Source: Epichloe hybrida (Eukaryota > Ascomycota > Sordariomycetes > Hypocreales > Clavicipitaceae). Taken from it: 64,000 nucleotides of DNA. Location of the stretch: positions 248,001 through 312,000 of the forward strand of contig JAFEKR010000019.1 in assembly GCA_019022495.1 (NCBI GenBank). Direction: 5' to 3'. Below, piece after piece: positions 44,823 to 57,496 of this stretch. Every line of letters starts with the position of its first letter. Within the stretch, counting starts at the first letter, position 1. Position numbers and translations under genes: made by a program. A model generated the notes under the pieces. The model searched no databases. It was not told the origin of the DNA and saw only the letters and a list, made by a program, of their open reading frames with translations.

Positions 44823-45261
44823 GCGGCCGTGGGGAGGAGTTGATGTACATGATTCTTGATTATCAGGATTTACTGATCAATCTACTTGATAGTCTGGAAA
44901 ACCACCAGTCAATGCCGGAGAGACGTGGTGATGAATTGATGGGATGGAGAGAGGTCGTTGTTCGTTTTGGAATATGATGAGTCCAGTGTGATTTCTCTCT
45001 TCTCTGTCAGACTTTTTTTTTCTTTTATCCTCTTTGCCTGCTGCTGTCCCTTACTTAATCTTGGCTCGATGACGAGACCCCTGCGTGATCCCTGTTCCCC
45101 TGATAATGTGTGTCGCTCGCCCAATCAGGGCGCAGCAAGCAACCACAATTCCATCCACTTCCCAACTCTTCCCAACTTCCCGCAACTGATAAATCGAATC
45201 AAGCCATGTCTCTTCATCAACGCCACAGTCCTAGTCTCATCGCGCATCATCCGCCCTCATT

Positions 45262-47232
45262 ATGAGCCTCCGCCGGCGGAGAACCCTCTTTGTCTTTCTC
45301 GCCCTCTTCGTCGTGCTCACCATCTGGTGGAGCTGGGTCCCAGCGAAACCCGCGAGGCCTGCGAAGCCCGCGATACCTGTGACGGAGAAACCCGCGACAG
45401 AGAAACCCGCGACAGAGAAACCCGCGACAGAGAAACCCGCGACAGAGAGACCAAGATACGAGCCCGAAAAGGACTACTTCTGGAGGACCATCAGCCACAA
45501 CTATCCCGTCTCTACCTACCGGCCCATGCCCACCGCGGCGGCGGATACTCTGCCGCCGGTGCAGGCCGAGTTCCCCGCCGAGAATGCCGCCGAAAAGGAA
45601 GTGCGGCTGGCCCGCCAAAGGGACATCAAGGATTCCTTTGTCAAATCGTGGAAGGCCTACAAGAAACACGCGTGGCTCCGGGACGAGGTCGCGCCCGTTT
45701 CGGGCCGCGCCAAAGATAGCTTTGGCGGATGGGGCGCCACGCTCATCGACTCGCTCGACACCCTGTGGATCATGGGGCTCAGGGACGACTTTGACGAGGC
45801 CGTGTTCGATGTTTCCGAGCACGCCGTGTTCCTCCTCACCAGGGACAGGGAGATCAACGTGTTCGAGACGGCGATCCGGTTCCTGGGCGGGCTGCTGTCG
45901 GCGTACGACCTGAGCGGCGACGAGAGGCTGCTGGCCAAGGCGCACAACGTCGGGGACATGCTCTACAAGGCCTTCGACACGCCCAACCACCTGCCCGTGA
46001 CGCGCTGGAACCTGCACGAGGCGGCCCGCGGCACCAGGCAGGCGGCCGCGAGCACGGCGCTCCTCGCCGAGGTCGGGTCCCTCACCCTCGAGTTCACGCG
46101 CCTCAGCCTGGCCACCGGCGACCCCAAGTACTACGACGCTGTGCAGCACATCAGCGAGCTGCTCGCCGAGTCCCAGGACAAGACCAAGCTGAAGGGCATG
46201 TGGCCGGCGGTGGTGGACCCGGCCAAGGGCAACTTCGACGCCGGCGCGACGTACACGCTCGGGGCCATGGCCGACAGCACGTACGAGTACCTGCCCAAGA
46301 TGATGGCCCTCCTCGGCCAGCAGACGGGCATCTACCGCGACATGTACGCCAAGAGCATGGCCGCGGCGCGGGACTTTCTCCTCTTCCGACCCATGACCCC
46401 CGGCGGCGACGACGACGACGGCGAGGCCGACGACGACGTCCTCTTCACGGGCTTCGTCACCGTCGACCCCGACGACGCGTCCGGGAAGAAGGACCTCAGT
46501 CCCGCCTCGGGCCACCTCGCCTGCTTCGCGGGCGGCATGCTCGCCCTCGGCGGCCGGCTCACCCGGAGCAAAGACGACGTCTCGCGCGGCCAGAGGCTCA
46601 CGGACGGCTGCGTCTGGGCCTACAAGTCCTTCCGCCGGGGCGTCATGCCCGAAACATTCTACCTCACGCCCTGCCCCCCCGCCGACGCCGCCGCCGACGC
46701 CGCCGCCGCCGGCAAGCACGAGGCGGCCTGTCCCTGGGTCCCCGAACGCTGGCACCAGGAGGTGCTCAAGGCGCACGCCAAGACCGACAAGGCGCACTGG
46801 ATGACGGACAAGGCGCGCTGGACGGCCAAGAGCGGCAGCTCATCCATCAAAGAAGCAGAGTCCATCATCCAGAGGGAGAACCTGCCCCCGTCATTCTCCA
46901 CCATCGGCGACCCGCGCTACGCCCTCCGCCCGGAAGCCATCGAGAGCGTCTTCATCATGTACCGCGTCACGGGCGACAGGAGGTGGCAGGACAAGGCATG
47001 GGACATGTGGAGGGCCATCGACACCCTGACGTCCACCAAGCTGGCGTACAGCGCCGTCGCCGACGTGAACCCCCGCGCGGGCGAGACGCCGCGCCCGACG
47101 GACTCGATGGAGAGCTTCTGGCTGGCCGAGACGCTCAAGTACTTTTATCTCATCTTTGCGGAGCCCGACCTCGTGAGCTTGGATGACTGGGTCTTCAACA
47201 CCGAGGCGCATCCGTTCAAGAGGTTGAAATGA
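45262..47232 (+). CDS. GH47 class I alpha-mannosidase, type II membrane protein
   Basis: GH47 enzymes trim alpha-1,2-mannose from N-glycans in the ER or Golgi. This single-exon gene encodes 656 residues: a short RRRR-containing cytoplasmic tail, a membrane anchor (about 9-26), a stem with the ATEKP pentapeptide repeated (about 40-62, from a 15-bp DNA repeat at 45380-45453), then the (alpha/alpha)7 barrel. Conserved elements are GWGATLIDSLDTLWIMGL, the catalytic FETAIRFLGGLLSAYDL, LRPEAIESVFIMYRVTGD, DSMESFWLAETLKYFYLIF and the calcium-site NTEAHPF near the C-terminus. A small internal duplication (DKAHWMTDKARWT) lies near residue 510. The gene is strikingly GC-rich with C/G-ending codons compared with its neighbours, which generates long spurious antisense frames. 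It could be a Golgi or ER-type isoform; I cannot tell which. Confidence 0.94.
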   Translation: MSLRRRRTLFVFLALFVVLTIWWSWVPAKPARPAKPAIPVTEKPATEKPATEKPATEKPATERPRYEPEKDYFWRTISHNYPVSTYRPMPTAAADTLPPVQAEFPAENAAEKEVRLARQRDIKDSFVKSWKAYKKHAWLRDEVAPVSGRAKDSFGGWGATLIDSLDTLWIMGLRDDFDEAVFDVSEHAVFLLTRDREINVFETAIRFLGGLLSAYDLSGDERLLAKAHNVGDMLYKAFDTPNHLPVTRWNLHEAARGTRQAAASTALLAEVGSLTLEFTRLSLATGDPKYYDAVQHISELLAESQDKTKLKGMWPAVVDPAKGNFDAGATYTLGAMADSTYEYLPKMMALLGQQTGIYRDMYAKSMAAARDFLLFRPMTPGGDDDDGEADDDVLFTGFVTVDPDDASGKKDLSPASGHLACFAGGMLALGGRLTRSKDDVSRGQRLTDGCVWAYKSFRRGVMPETFYLTPCPPADAAADAAAAGKHEAACPWVPERWHQEVLKAHAKTDKAHWMTDKARWTAKSGSSSIKEAESIIQRENLPPSFSTIGDPRYALRPEAIESVFIMYRVTGDRRWQDKAWDMWRAIDTLTSTKLAYSAVADVNPRAGETPRPTDSMESFWLAETLKYFYLIFAEPDLVSLDDWVFNTEAHPFKRLK

Positions 47233-47877
47233 TGTATGGCAGGGCGAGGCAGGGCGAGGCAGGGCAGGGCAGGGCAGGGCCGCCGAGTCGGTAGCTGGAT
47301 TACTACGCTGCGTCACTTGTTTTGTGTATAATGTATCGAGAAATGAGGTACTGTATCCGACGGCACAGAACCGATGAGAAGAGCAAGTGTTACTATATTT
47401 ATCGCACAGAACCGATGAGAAGAGCAAGTGTTACTATCTTTATCGCATAGAACTGATGAGAAGACCAAGTGTTGCTGTGTTTATCGCATAGAACCGATGA
47501 GAAGAGCAAGTGTCACTGTATCCATCGCACAGAACCAATAAGAAGAGCAAGTGTGCGTGAGCTCGAAACTCGACTGTTCAGACTCAGTACCATGATATGA
47601 TTCAAGCCTACAACCACGCAGAAATGTAGTCTCGGCCGGCAGTGGTGATTTCTCAACGCTCTACGCATGCCGGTTTTTTTTTCCCCACTGTTCAATCTTA
47701 CTTCCTCGATATGGCCCATTGTGAAATGATGGAGAAAAAAAAAATGCGTAATTCATTGGTATAATGTCATGTGCTTGCACGCTAATGCCAAGGACCCAAA
47801 TCGCAGAAATGATTAATCCGTCTTTGCTTTGCAGAGACGCCATAATATGAAATTGCCCACAAATATGATGACATCTG
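47233..47877. other. Intergenic with tandem repeats
   Basis: This is a convergent 3' gap between the GH47 and DUF2985 genes. It holds a ggcagggcgag/ggcag repeat at about 47237-47280 and the 41-bp minisatellite at 47364-47555. I see no gene. Confidence 0.7.
47364..47555. repeat. 41-bp minisatellite, about 4.7 copies
   Basis: Units begin at 47364, 47405, 47446, 47487 and 47528 with consensus start cacagaaccgatgagaagag. The period is exactly 41 bp throughout, with a few substitutions per unit. The first two copies differ by a single base. Confidence 0.95.
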
Positions 47878-50182
47878 TCAATGATTGCCACTGCCACTGC
47901 CTTGCCCCGTCAGAACCCCATTGTCCGTCTCCGGTCCCTTGTTCCTCTTCTTCTCCACCTTCTTCATGGCATCGCCCGTAAGAGCCTGCCTCTTCAGCAG
48001 GTCCAGCACGTCCTTCTTGCGCGTCCTCCTGTCGCCGAACATGATGACCAGGCCGGCTGTCAGATTGCACGTGATGCTCACGCACAGAATGACCGTGGTG
48101 ATGGCGAATGGGCGGTGGTGGTAGTCGATGCCCCATGTCGTTGCGCCGAGGGAGATTTGCAGACACGAGTGGAAGTCGAGCAGGATGATGATGGCCACGA
48201 GGTGGCCGAGCGGGAAAGCGTGGTGGGTGAATGTCTCGTGGGGTTTGTAAAAGGAGTGCGACTTGGAGAGTTTCTCTTGGTGGTGGGCTAGGGTCCTGCG
48301 CTGCTTGGGAGTCAGGTAGTCTTCTTCGAGAGAGAAGGCACTCATGGTGGATTTGGCCTCTTCTTCGAGGTCAATGTTGTGCTCGTTGCTCTCGTTGCTC
48401 TCGTTGTTCTCATCGGTAGTGTTGTTATTGGTCAAGTCGCCGCTTGCATGGCCGACTGTGAAGGATGGGGTGGTGGTGGTGGTGGTGGTCGCGGTCGTGG
48501 TCGCTGGTCGGTTCTCTGAAGTGTTTGGTCCATCTTGATTTTCCGTGCCTGACGAATCTGTGCTCTGAATGTTGGCTTTCGATTCGGACTGCGCCGCATT
48601 TGATTTTGCGTCCTTCTTCTTGGCCTTGGCGATAATTCTGGCATGCCGAGCGATGAAGATCATGTGGTAGGTGTCGATGGCGCGGAAAGGGGCTAGACCA
48701 TCACCCATGATGGCAAACAGCGCAACGAGCACACTGTCGATGATGTGAATGGCATACACCTGCTGCTCACCGACGTAGATCCAGCCGATGAGGAACAGTA
48801 CCCAAGCGAGACCAAATAGCGTAATGAGCGTGGCGTAGAGCGTGACGAAGAACCCGAGCGGTCGTCGTACGTACTGGCCAAACCCTTTCATTTGTCGCTT
48901 GAACCTGGAACGGCGCGAGTGCAGCATGTGGCGAACATGGTCATTGAGCTCCCATTTCTCGGCGGCGGACCAGCCTTCCAGTGTCTCGCCATGCGGGAGA
49001 GCGGCGTAGTGGGAGTCGGATAGCCGTGATGTAATGGTGTTTGAGCGGCGGATGCTCGGGGCGCCGGTGGTCTCGCCCTCGTCAGGACGTGGTCCCTCTG
49101 CCTCCTCTACCTCTTCTTCGATCGTCGGCTCCTCGGGTGGCTGGGCCGTTTCCTTTGCTGGAACAGGTAGCGGCATCACCGGATCGCGCTGTGACAGTAC
49201 GTACGTTGGTCTTCGGTTGACCCAGCTTCCCAGGTCGGGGATGAAGAGCGAGTTTTGCACGTTTGTTAGCGTTGAGAGAGTTTGGACCTCGGGATCTGGT
49301 CGCATGTCAGCACCTCATGTACCATGTAGCAGAGTTCTGGCGCAAGTGATTATGGAGAGAAGAAGAAGGAAGAATCAAGGGGCACATCATACCGATGATA
49401 TCCAGCCAGTCCACCAGCTGCTCGTTGTATTCATCCACATGTCTTGCATCAATATCGCCCTGCGCCGGCTGAGGCTGGGAAGCGGCAGAAGACTTCCTCA
49501 AGCCGAGCCGGGAAAGTTTGCCCACTATGCCCCGTCTTGCCGGCTTGATCTCGCCCTCGTCCGCGCTGACCTCTTCAGCACTGTGACTCCTCTCGAGCGT
49601 AGGGGACGAAGTTGACGTTGCTCCGGGACCCAGACCTAGCTCCGCCATGCTCGGCCGGGGCCCTTCTTCTGTTAGTCGCGGCAGAGAAATCTGCGGCTGA
49701 GGACGTCGTGAGTTTCTCCCCCTGCCGACGCCATCACCCACGACGGGCGGCGCGGGGCCAGGCTGAGAAACGCTCCTCGGTCGAGTCGCCCGGGACGATT
49801 CCTGTCTGTTCGGGCCCTGTGCATCTTGACTGATCGGATTCTGTTGTCCGCCCGTCAGGCCGACTAAACTTGGTCGAATTCGGATACTCGGTCTCCGCCA
49901 TCGCTCCGTATTGGCTCCACCGGCGAGAGGGCCGCCTAGAGAAGCGGTGCTCGCTGGCCGAGCGAGGGAAAATGTCGAGGGTCGCGAACGACGTGGAGGT
50001 GCTCTGCTCAGAGTCCCGAAATAATCGTCGACCGGGCCGTCGGATTCAGCTGGGGTCGCAGGGTCATGGTTTTGGCGAGACGTTGGTCGGATAATGGCAG
50101 AGGTAGCGGATGCGTGGAGCTGCGAGTCGGAGCGTGGCCGGCGACGCGACGGCGACGACGATGGCGATGACGACGAATCCAT
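47878..50182 (-). CDS. DUF2985-type integral membrane protein
   Basis: Two exons on the minus strand, 50182-49393 and 49295-47878, are joined at phase 1 (g|gtatga...gaccag) and give 735 residues. The start chosen is MDSSSSPSSSPSRRRPRS, which precedes a long Ser/Pro/Arg-rich cytosolic-looking N-terminus (about 260 residues). The second exon has WELNDHVRHMLHSRRSRFKRQM, then hydrophobic segments (RPLGFFVTLYATLITLFGL, VLFLIGWIYV, IIDSVLVALFAIMGDGLAPF) and two more near the C-terminus around HLVAIIILLDFHSCLQISLG and ITTVILCVSITCNLTAGLVIMFG. DGLAPFRAIDTYHMI and FHSCLQISLG are, to my recollection, features of the fungal DUF2985 family, whose function is unknown. A Thr run from an ACC repeat lies between the membrane blocks. 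I assign no function. Confidence 0.85.
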
Positions 50183-51115
50183 GAGATGGAGTAGGGCAGT
50201 TCCAGCAAAGAGAAGAAGGAGCCTTATTTTGGGTGACAACAAAGAGTGCCAGGCGGGAGGGCTTTGGACAAGAGGAGGAGCACGAAGAGGGATGAAAACA
50301 TGTCTCTTTTTTTTCGACTTTGACTTTGCAAATTCAATACATAATACAAGCAAGAATGGCTGCGGCGTGCCATGGTTTGGGCCTAAACTAATTTCGTGAC
50401 TGCCGGTCCATGGTGGAGCCGAAAGCGCCGCTAGAGAGACGCGGTGAGACAAGACGTTCCACCAGTCGCCCGCCAGTCGCCCGCCAGTCGCCCGCCAGTC
50501 GCCCGCCAGTCGCCCGCCAGTCATTTCCAAACAGGAAGGAAGCACTGACGAGGCGAGGCGACAAGAAGGGGCTCTCGCGACGCGTTGGCACCCCAGACAC
50601 CATGACGATGTGAAATTTCCGACGAGCCATGTTATGTCCGGGGAAGGGGGGGGGGGCTGGCTAGCCATGCCAATGTCGTCACTGTGCCGGCTCCGCCCCC
50701 TCGTCCAATCGAGATGAATAAGTACGTGCAGATCTTCAGGCATTACATTGTAATATTCCCAGTGGGGCGGGCAATCTGCAGGGTGTTGGTCATCTTGAAT
50801 ATTTATACTTCCCGTGCCACGTTGTCCAATTTCAACAGTTTTCAATGTCATCAGCCGAAAATCCAAATCCGTCCAGGCGGTGGAGACCAACCTGGTGTGG
50901 CTCGCATGATGGATGATTTATAGGATGCGATGTGTCGCCTCCCCGTATGGCCCCCCATAGTAGTGGCCGGTGTCGTGTGAGATTGAACTGTTCGCTGTTC
51001 GCATGTTTGAGACATCTGTCCATAATCTAAACACCAAGCGTACATTTGCTTGTCGCATCTCTGCAGCAGCCCAATGGCTTCATGGTATTCTTGACTTGTC
51101 TTGATGCAGCCATAA
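50183..51115. other. Intergenic, promoter side of the DUF2985 gene
   Basis: I see no gene. The open frame upstream of the DUF2985 start on the minus strand is an artefact of an 11-bp tandem repeat (50462-50522). A run of G residues lies near 50650. Confidence 0.6.
50462..50522. repeat. 11-bp tandem repeat (agtcgcccgcc)
   Basis: About 5.5 perfect copies of agtcgcccgcc, about 280 bp upstream of the DUF2985 start codon. The repeat falls in the likely promoter. Confidence 0.93.
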
Positions 51116-52694
<1,579 letters not shown>

Positions 52695-53895
52695 TCATTG
52701 ATCGCTTTGTGGGAAGGAGCGTTTGTTTGCCTTGCAAGTTGGCTTTGTAAGTTAATAACTGTCCGGATGGCTGAGCTCCACAGCAACTAAGCCAACAGCC
52801 AGTGACAACGCGCCGTGGGTCATCATTCATCAATTGCGTTGGGCCTGTGAACCACGGCCATGCTGTGTGACTAATCAGTCTGCGAATACAACCAGCAGCA
52901 TCATCTCTTTCCATATCTCAAAGTGCCGCTGTTCGTTCACGATGGATGCCGACCATGTCACTTTCGATCCTAGCACCATGCATGCGAACAATCCCAGCGA
53001 AAGGGCCAACATCGTAAATTTGGTCATTGCCCGAGCACCTGCCGGGGCAGCGACTGCTACTGTCGTGTAGGTAAACCGCGTCTCTCTCATGGCAGTCAAG
53101 TCTCTGACATGAGATTTCAGGAGTGGCTGGCACACAAGCCGAGGCGACAGACGAAGCCACTGCACTGTCGATAACTACGATGCCGCCGGCAGCAGAATTA
53201 GCCGAGAGCACATTGTTTGAACCGGCGGGCGAGGCAAGGGGAACTCCCATATTGGTTGTCTTATAGACGCTACGTCCTTCTTTGCATGCCGAGTGCATGC
53301 TAGCAAGCAAATTGAGTTCGTTGCATCATGACGAGAGAACAGGGGATTGCCCGTTGCAAAACCATGACAATTTGGCTTAGGAGGGTGAAGGCGAGAAATG
53401 TTTCGTCCACGTTGCTGCCGTTATGATACTGCCATAATATCACTGTCTCCGATATGGTCATGGTCTAGCGTCGTGTGTGCTTAATGTCAAGATCGCCCAA
53501 AAACACGTTGGTTGTCTCAAATATGTCAGCCTTGCGTCTTAGAAGAAAAGTGTCTGTGGCGTCGATTGCGATGCCATAATTCGAAACGAATCGCCTCGCC
53601 CAGATGCCAAGAACGGGCAGTATGCTTCGGCCCTATTCCTCCGTTACGGTGACCCAATCCAACGAACCTTGGCACTACGACTGTCAAAGACTGTACGTAA
53701 ATCGTCTGTAGACGAGTCCATGGCCCAGGTACGCCGAGACAACACCGAGACAACACCGAGACACTATGCACCTGGACACGATCAGCATGCTGATATTATT
53801 CTGTGGGAAAGAAGACAAAGATTTGATATGCCGTCCTCAGAAAAATGAGGAGTGATGCGGCTGCGTTGCGGATGCTGTATTGTGTGCAGAAGAAA

Positions 53896-54203
53896 TAGCT
53901 CTTTTTCCTACTTAGCAGGCTGTGATTTGGAATGCGGCCCTGTTTCCCCTTCACACGCATTCTTGAACTTGTGCAAACACTATCGCATAACATTTCTGTT
54001 CTGAGTGTGGTTTCTAACTCTATAGATGGCGGACTAGCTACCCGCGTGAAGAGCTCAAAGCAAGCACTAATAATAGAGTCAGAAACCGCACTTAGAATAG
54101 AATTATCACACGATAGTGTTTGCACAAGCTCAAGATTGTGTGTGAAGAGAGAACAGGGCCGTAATCTAAATCACAGCCTGCTGAGCAGGAAAAGAAACTC
54201 TTG
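53896..54203. mobile_element. Foldback MITE with ~130-bp terminal inverted repeats
   Basis: The segment from about 53896 to 54022 and the reverse complement of about 54075-54203 align almost along their whole length. Shared blocks include agcaggctgtgattt, cggccctgtt and cttgtgcaaacactatcg. About 50 bp separate the arms. Most differences between arms are C/T or G/A transitions. There is no coding capacity. This is the structure of a foldback or MITE-type non-autonomous DNA element. Confidence 0.85.
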
Positions 54204-54205
54204 AG

Positions 54206-54375
54206 TGTTTTGCTTAGTTCTCCGAACCAAAGTTATGGCGAATCCCTCAATCCATAGAGAGCTTTCAATAGTTCCACGCATTCTCCTAGGATAGCGAAGC
54301 CTTCAGGAAGTTCGCATGTCACCGGTGTGCCATCCTTTCCGCGTATTCCGACTCTCGTAATGGAGAATGGCCTGA
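54206..54375 (-). pseudogene. Ty1/copia reverse-transcriptase scrap
   Basis: On the minus strand the frame reads VTCELPEGFAILGECVELLK followed by ALYGLRDSP, a TAA stop, and LWFGELSKTL. The pattern LPEGF...LLKALYGLRxSPxLWF is a conserved block of Ty1/copia reverse transcriptase. The stop falls between Pro and Leu-Trp-Phe. The homology ends where the foldback MITE begins. This is an ancient fragment with no other retrotransposon domain recognised nearby. Confidence 0.75.
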
Positions 54376-54755
54376 TGTCGATAAAGGCCCCGAATAACGC
54401 AATGCCGAGGCACGGAAGTACGATCGGGCATAGAGTCGTCTGCTATCCACTGAATGGGAAGACAGATGGTAACCAAGGACAGACAAGAATTGTCACAAAT
54501 GTCCAGGCAAGGGAGACAACGCCTGCAAGCAGATGGGATCAAACAAGTAGCAGGCAGGAAAAATGGACACCAATGGCCAATAGTCCACTACTCGCTGCCA
54601 GGTCCTCTATTCTCAAAGCACCCGTGTGCTCATGTATATCATGTATAGAAAAAGTGCAAATATTTCGCTCCGATGAAGACAAAACCTGCGAGGATTGTCC
54701 CAGCCAAATGTAAAAATAAACCCAGTATATGTGATCAAACATGCGATATAATTGT

Positions 54756-57496
54756 TTATTCCCGCTCTGCATTCGCGATAGCCGCCTCCACAGCCTCTTG
54801 CAGATCGAAATGGAAATAAGGGCGATTGAGACCCTGGACCGCCACGAGACGTGCGCTGCCGGGGTTGCGAGGCACATCCTTGTCTGACAGGCGTGAGATG
54901 TCCGAGCCTGCATTCTCAATGTCATATTCCTTGACTGACTGTTCTGCTTTGTCACCTGATTCCGCGGCCTCGGCAGCCTTGGCTGCGCTGTCGGAACCGC
55001 CGAGGTCGGCGATGCTGAAAATGGTCTTCCAGTGGCTGGGGCCTTCGCCGGGACTGGGCTTGGGGGATCGGTAGCCGAAACCGGCGGCGGCGAGGGCTCG
55101 CTTGGTCCATCGGTTTTCAATGTTGGCAAAGTGCCAGTCGACTGTGTTGGGGGCAGCATAGCGGTCCAGCTGGTTGCGTACGTCGATGAGAGCCTGGGCG
55201 GCGGTGACATCGACGTTGTTGACGGAAGAGAAGTCGAGAATGATGGCTTTGAGGCTTGGGCGGTGGTCGACTTCATCGACCTGGTGATTGCGTGGCGTGG
55301 GGTCGTTCCATGGCCGGTCCTGTGAAATTGACGCATTGTTAGCACAACTATACTTGAAAATAAGGGAAAAATGAGGAAAGAGTCGGATAAGACATGAGTT
55401 TAATTAAAGATCATGGAGCGAAGAAACTTACACCTAATTTACCGACTGTGCCTGGGTCTGTTCGTCGAGTTTCCTTGAAGATCATCTCAGTGAGGTCATT
55501 CATGTAGAGCCCAGCGTTGGGATAGTTGAAGCCCTCGGCAAATCTGTAAATGAATACACCGGGGTAGGGACTTCGTACAACGACCCTGGGGTTCGATCCA
55601 TCCTCATGGTCGAGCGGCACGAAACCAGTGCGCAGGGACTCATCTGACTCTTCGGCAACGGCTTCGCCAGGATGCTTAGAGTCTTGCTTCTGGTCGGCTC
55701 TGGCTGTTCGGATGCGAGCCACGCCGAGCACGCGGCCGCGGCTGAGAAATAGCCGCCAGACGAGGACGGCGGCCGACACGCCAATGGTGGTGTAAATACC
55801 GTTTTCAATGGTGGAGAAAATAGTGACGAGCACTCCGGCCAGAAAGATGGGCACCTCGAGGGGGGAGACGCGCCAGAACTGGAAAATAACCTTGGGAGGC
55901 GTGATGACATCGCCTACGGCGTGGATAATGACAGCAGCCAAGGCGGCGTTGGGAATGTAGTAGAAAACGGCCGGCAGGGCATACAAAGCCAGCAACACAA
56001 CCAAGGCGGTGATGACACCGGCAAAGGGAGTTCGGACACCGGCCTTGGACTTGATGGCCGTACGCGAGAAGGATCCAGTGGCAGGATAGGCACCGAGGAA
56101 AGGAGCCAGCAAGTTGGTGACGCCAATGGCAACCAATTCTTGCGATGGGTCGATGACATAGTTGTTGATGCGGCCGAAGGATTTGGAGATGGAGATGTGC
56201 TCGATCAACATGACAATGACGGCGGCGGGGATTTCGGAGGCAAATGACGAGATGATTCGCTTGTTGACCTGGGGGACAGCAGCATGTTGGAAACCTGATA
56301 GTTGGTGTCAGTGATTTCAAGCTTCCCAACCGTTGAATTACATGGGGTTTTTACGCAATTCGTCGTTTAAAGGGAGTAATACCTCGCGGGACGTCCATGA
56401 TAAGACTGAAGCTGGGCTTTTTCTTATGTGAGACATTGACACCAGCGCTAATGGCCGTGTAAAGGAGGATGACAAAGACAGTGCGGAGGGTAGAGATGAA
56501 GAAGTATGTCTTTGCGCGATGCGGGTGCTTCTTCGACATGTACGAGCAAACGCCTCGGACGAGATACAACATCAGCAGCGCAGTAAGACCGAGAGCCGCG
56601 TCGAGCTTGGTGGACGCGAGATTCTTCAGCGTGTTGATAATGACCATGTAAGGAGCGTCTCGCGTGTTGACGCCACTGATGCCCATCAGCTTGGAGACCT
56701 GGCCGGCAATGATGTTGACTGCAGAGCCAGTCATGAAAGCGCAGATGGCGGGCAGGGGAATGAACTCGACTAGCCAGCCAAGACGGGCGAGGCCAAGAAA
56801 GCAGATGATGGCGCCGGTAATGATGGCAAGGGCTGATGCAATTAAATGGCCTTGGACATCAGGAATCTGGGTCTTGGCCTTGAGCACAACATCTCCGGTG
56901 ACTTGAGACATGACAGCGACAGGCTAGACAGACGTGGGAAGTCAGCCTTGTTCTCGGTAGGGGTTCTCTGCAGGGGTTCTCTGCATTGCATCGTAGGATG
57001 GCGCACTCTCGGCGCACTTACCCCAATGGTGATATCCTTGGAGGTAGCGAAAAACCAGTACAGGAGAACGCCCATGAAGGATGTGTACAGGCCATATTCC
57101 ACGGGAAGTTGCGCCAGTTGCGCGTAGGCCATTCCCTGAGGAACGACAACGGCACCGACAGTCACGCCTGTGATGAAGTTGTCAGCGGGGACGCATATTC
57201 AAGACCGAGGATCGCCTCCGTTCTGGAACGTCTCAGTTCTTACCTGCGATCAAATCACCGATGAACCACACTAGATTGTACTTGCCAATCCAGTGAACAA
57301 ATGGGAATAGATTGCTAATGTATCGCACGATACCATCGGCGGTGGGAGTGATTTCTGCCAGAAACTCGCCCACCGTCGGCTCATGCTCAATGAAAAGGTC
57401 AGCATTCGATATGGAAGGAACGTCGTCGTCGCGGTCGTCTGAGTCGTAGCCGACCGCCTTGGCCAGGCGGTCCTTGATAGTAAGTGTGGTTGCCAT
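54756..57496 (-). CDS. SulP-family sulfate permease with STAS domain
   Basis: This is a high-affinity-type sulfate importer of the plasma membrane (yeast Sul1/Sul2 class). Five exons on the minus strand, 57496-57244, 57167-57022, 56923-56383, 56294-55432 and 55319-54756, keep frame at every joint and give 788 residues. After a soluble N-terminus come membrane segments with SulP signatures: GAVVVPQGMAYAQLAQLPVEYGLYTSF, then ITIGPVAVMSQVTGDVV rebuilt across an intron, IPLPAICAFMTGSAVNIIAGQ, and GVTNLLAPFLGAYPATGSFSRTAI. The C-terminal exon carries most of the STAS domain (AIILDFSSVNNVDVTAAQAL). Some joints rest on consensus GT-AG plus homology memory, but each yields the conserved motif intact. 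Assimilatory-sulfur regulation would be expected from the family; I did not identify a binding site. Confidence 0.94.

Larger units (their letters stand above)
43200..45261. other. Repeat- and relic-rich island
   Basis: This gap contains no intact gene. It holds a GAA microsatellite, a Tc1/mariner transposase relic, a CGGACA hexamer repeat, a TTC microsatellite and an aminotransferase fragment, each listed separately. About 43500-44060 has nothing I recognise apart from a cgcga/gaaa/tcgcg hairpin near 44011. About 44823-45261 is probably the promoter of the GH47 gene. Confidence 0.7.

Noticed and set aside
45247..46797. 516-codon open frame on the minus strand, antisense to the GH47 gene
   Set aside because: It lies entirely opposite the GH47 coding sequence, is Gly/Val/Arg-rich without any domain, and is explained by the G/C-ending codons of the sense gene.
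46200..47186. 328-codon plus-strand frame overlapping GH47
   Set aside because: It is extremely Arg-rich, overlaps the true frame and is a shadow of the GC-rich gene.
49307..50890. Upstream extension of the first DUF2985 exon (start at 50890)
   Set aside because: The extra 236 codons include the 11-bp repeat and promoter-like sequence. The ATG at 50182 gives a typical start, so I took that.
52941..53260. Possible small two-exon gene (42 codons, then a frame ending near 53260)
   Set aside because: The composition looks protein-like, but the GT-AG joint that would link the two frames does not keep phase, and there is no recognisable domain.
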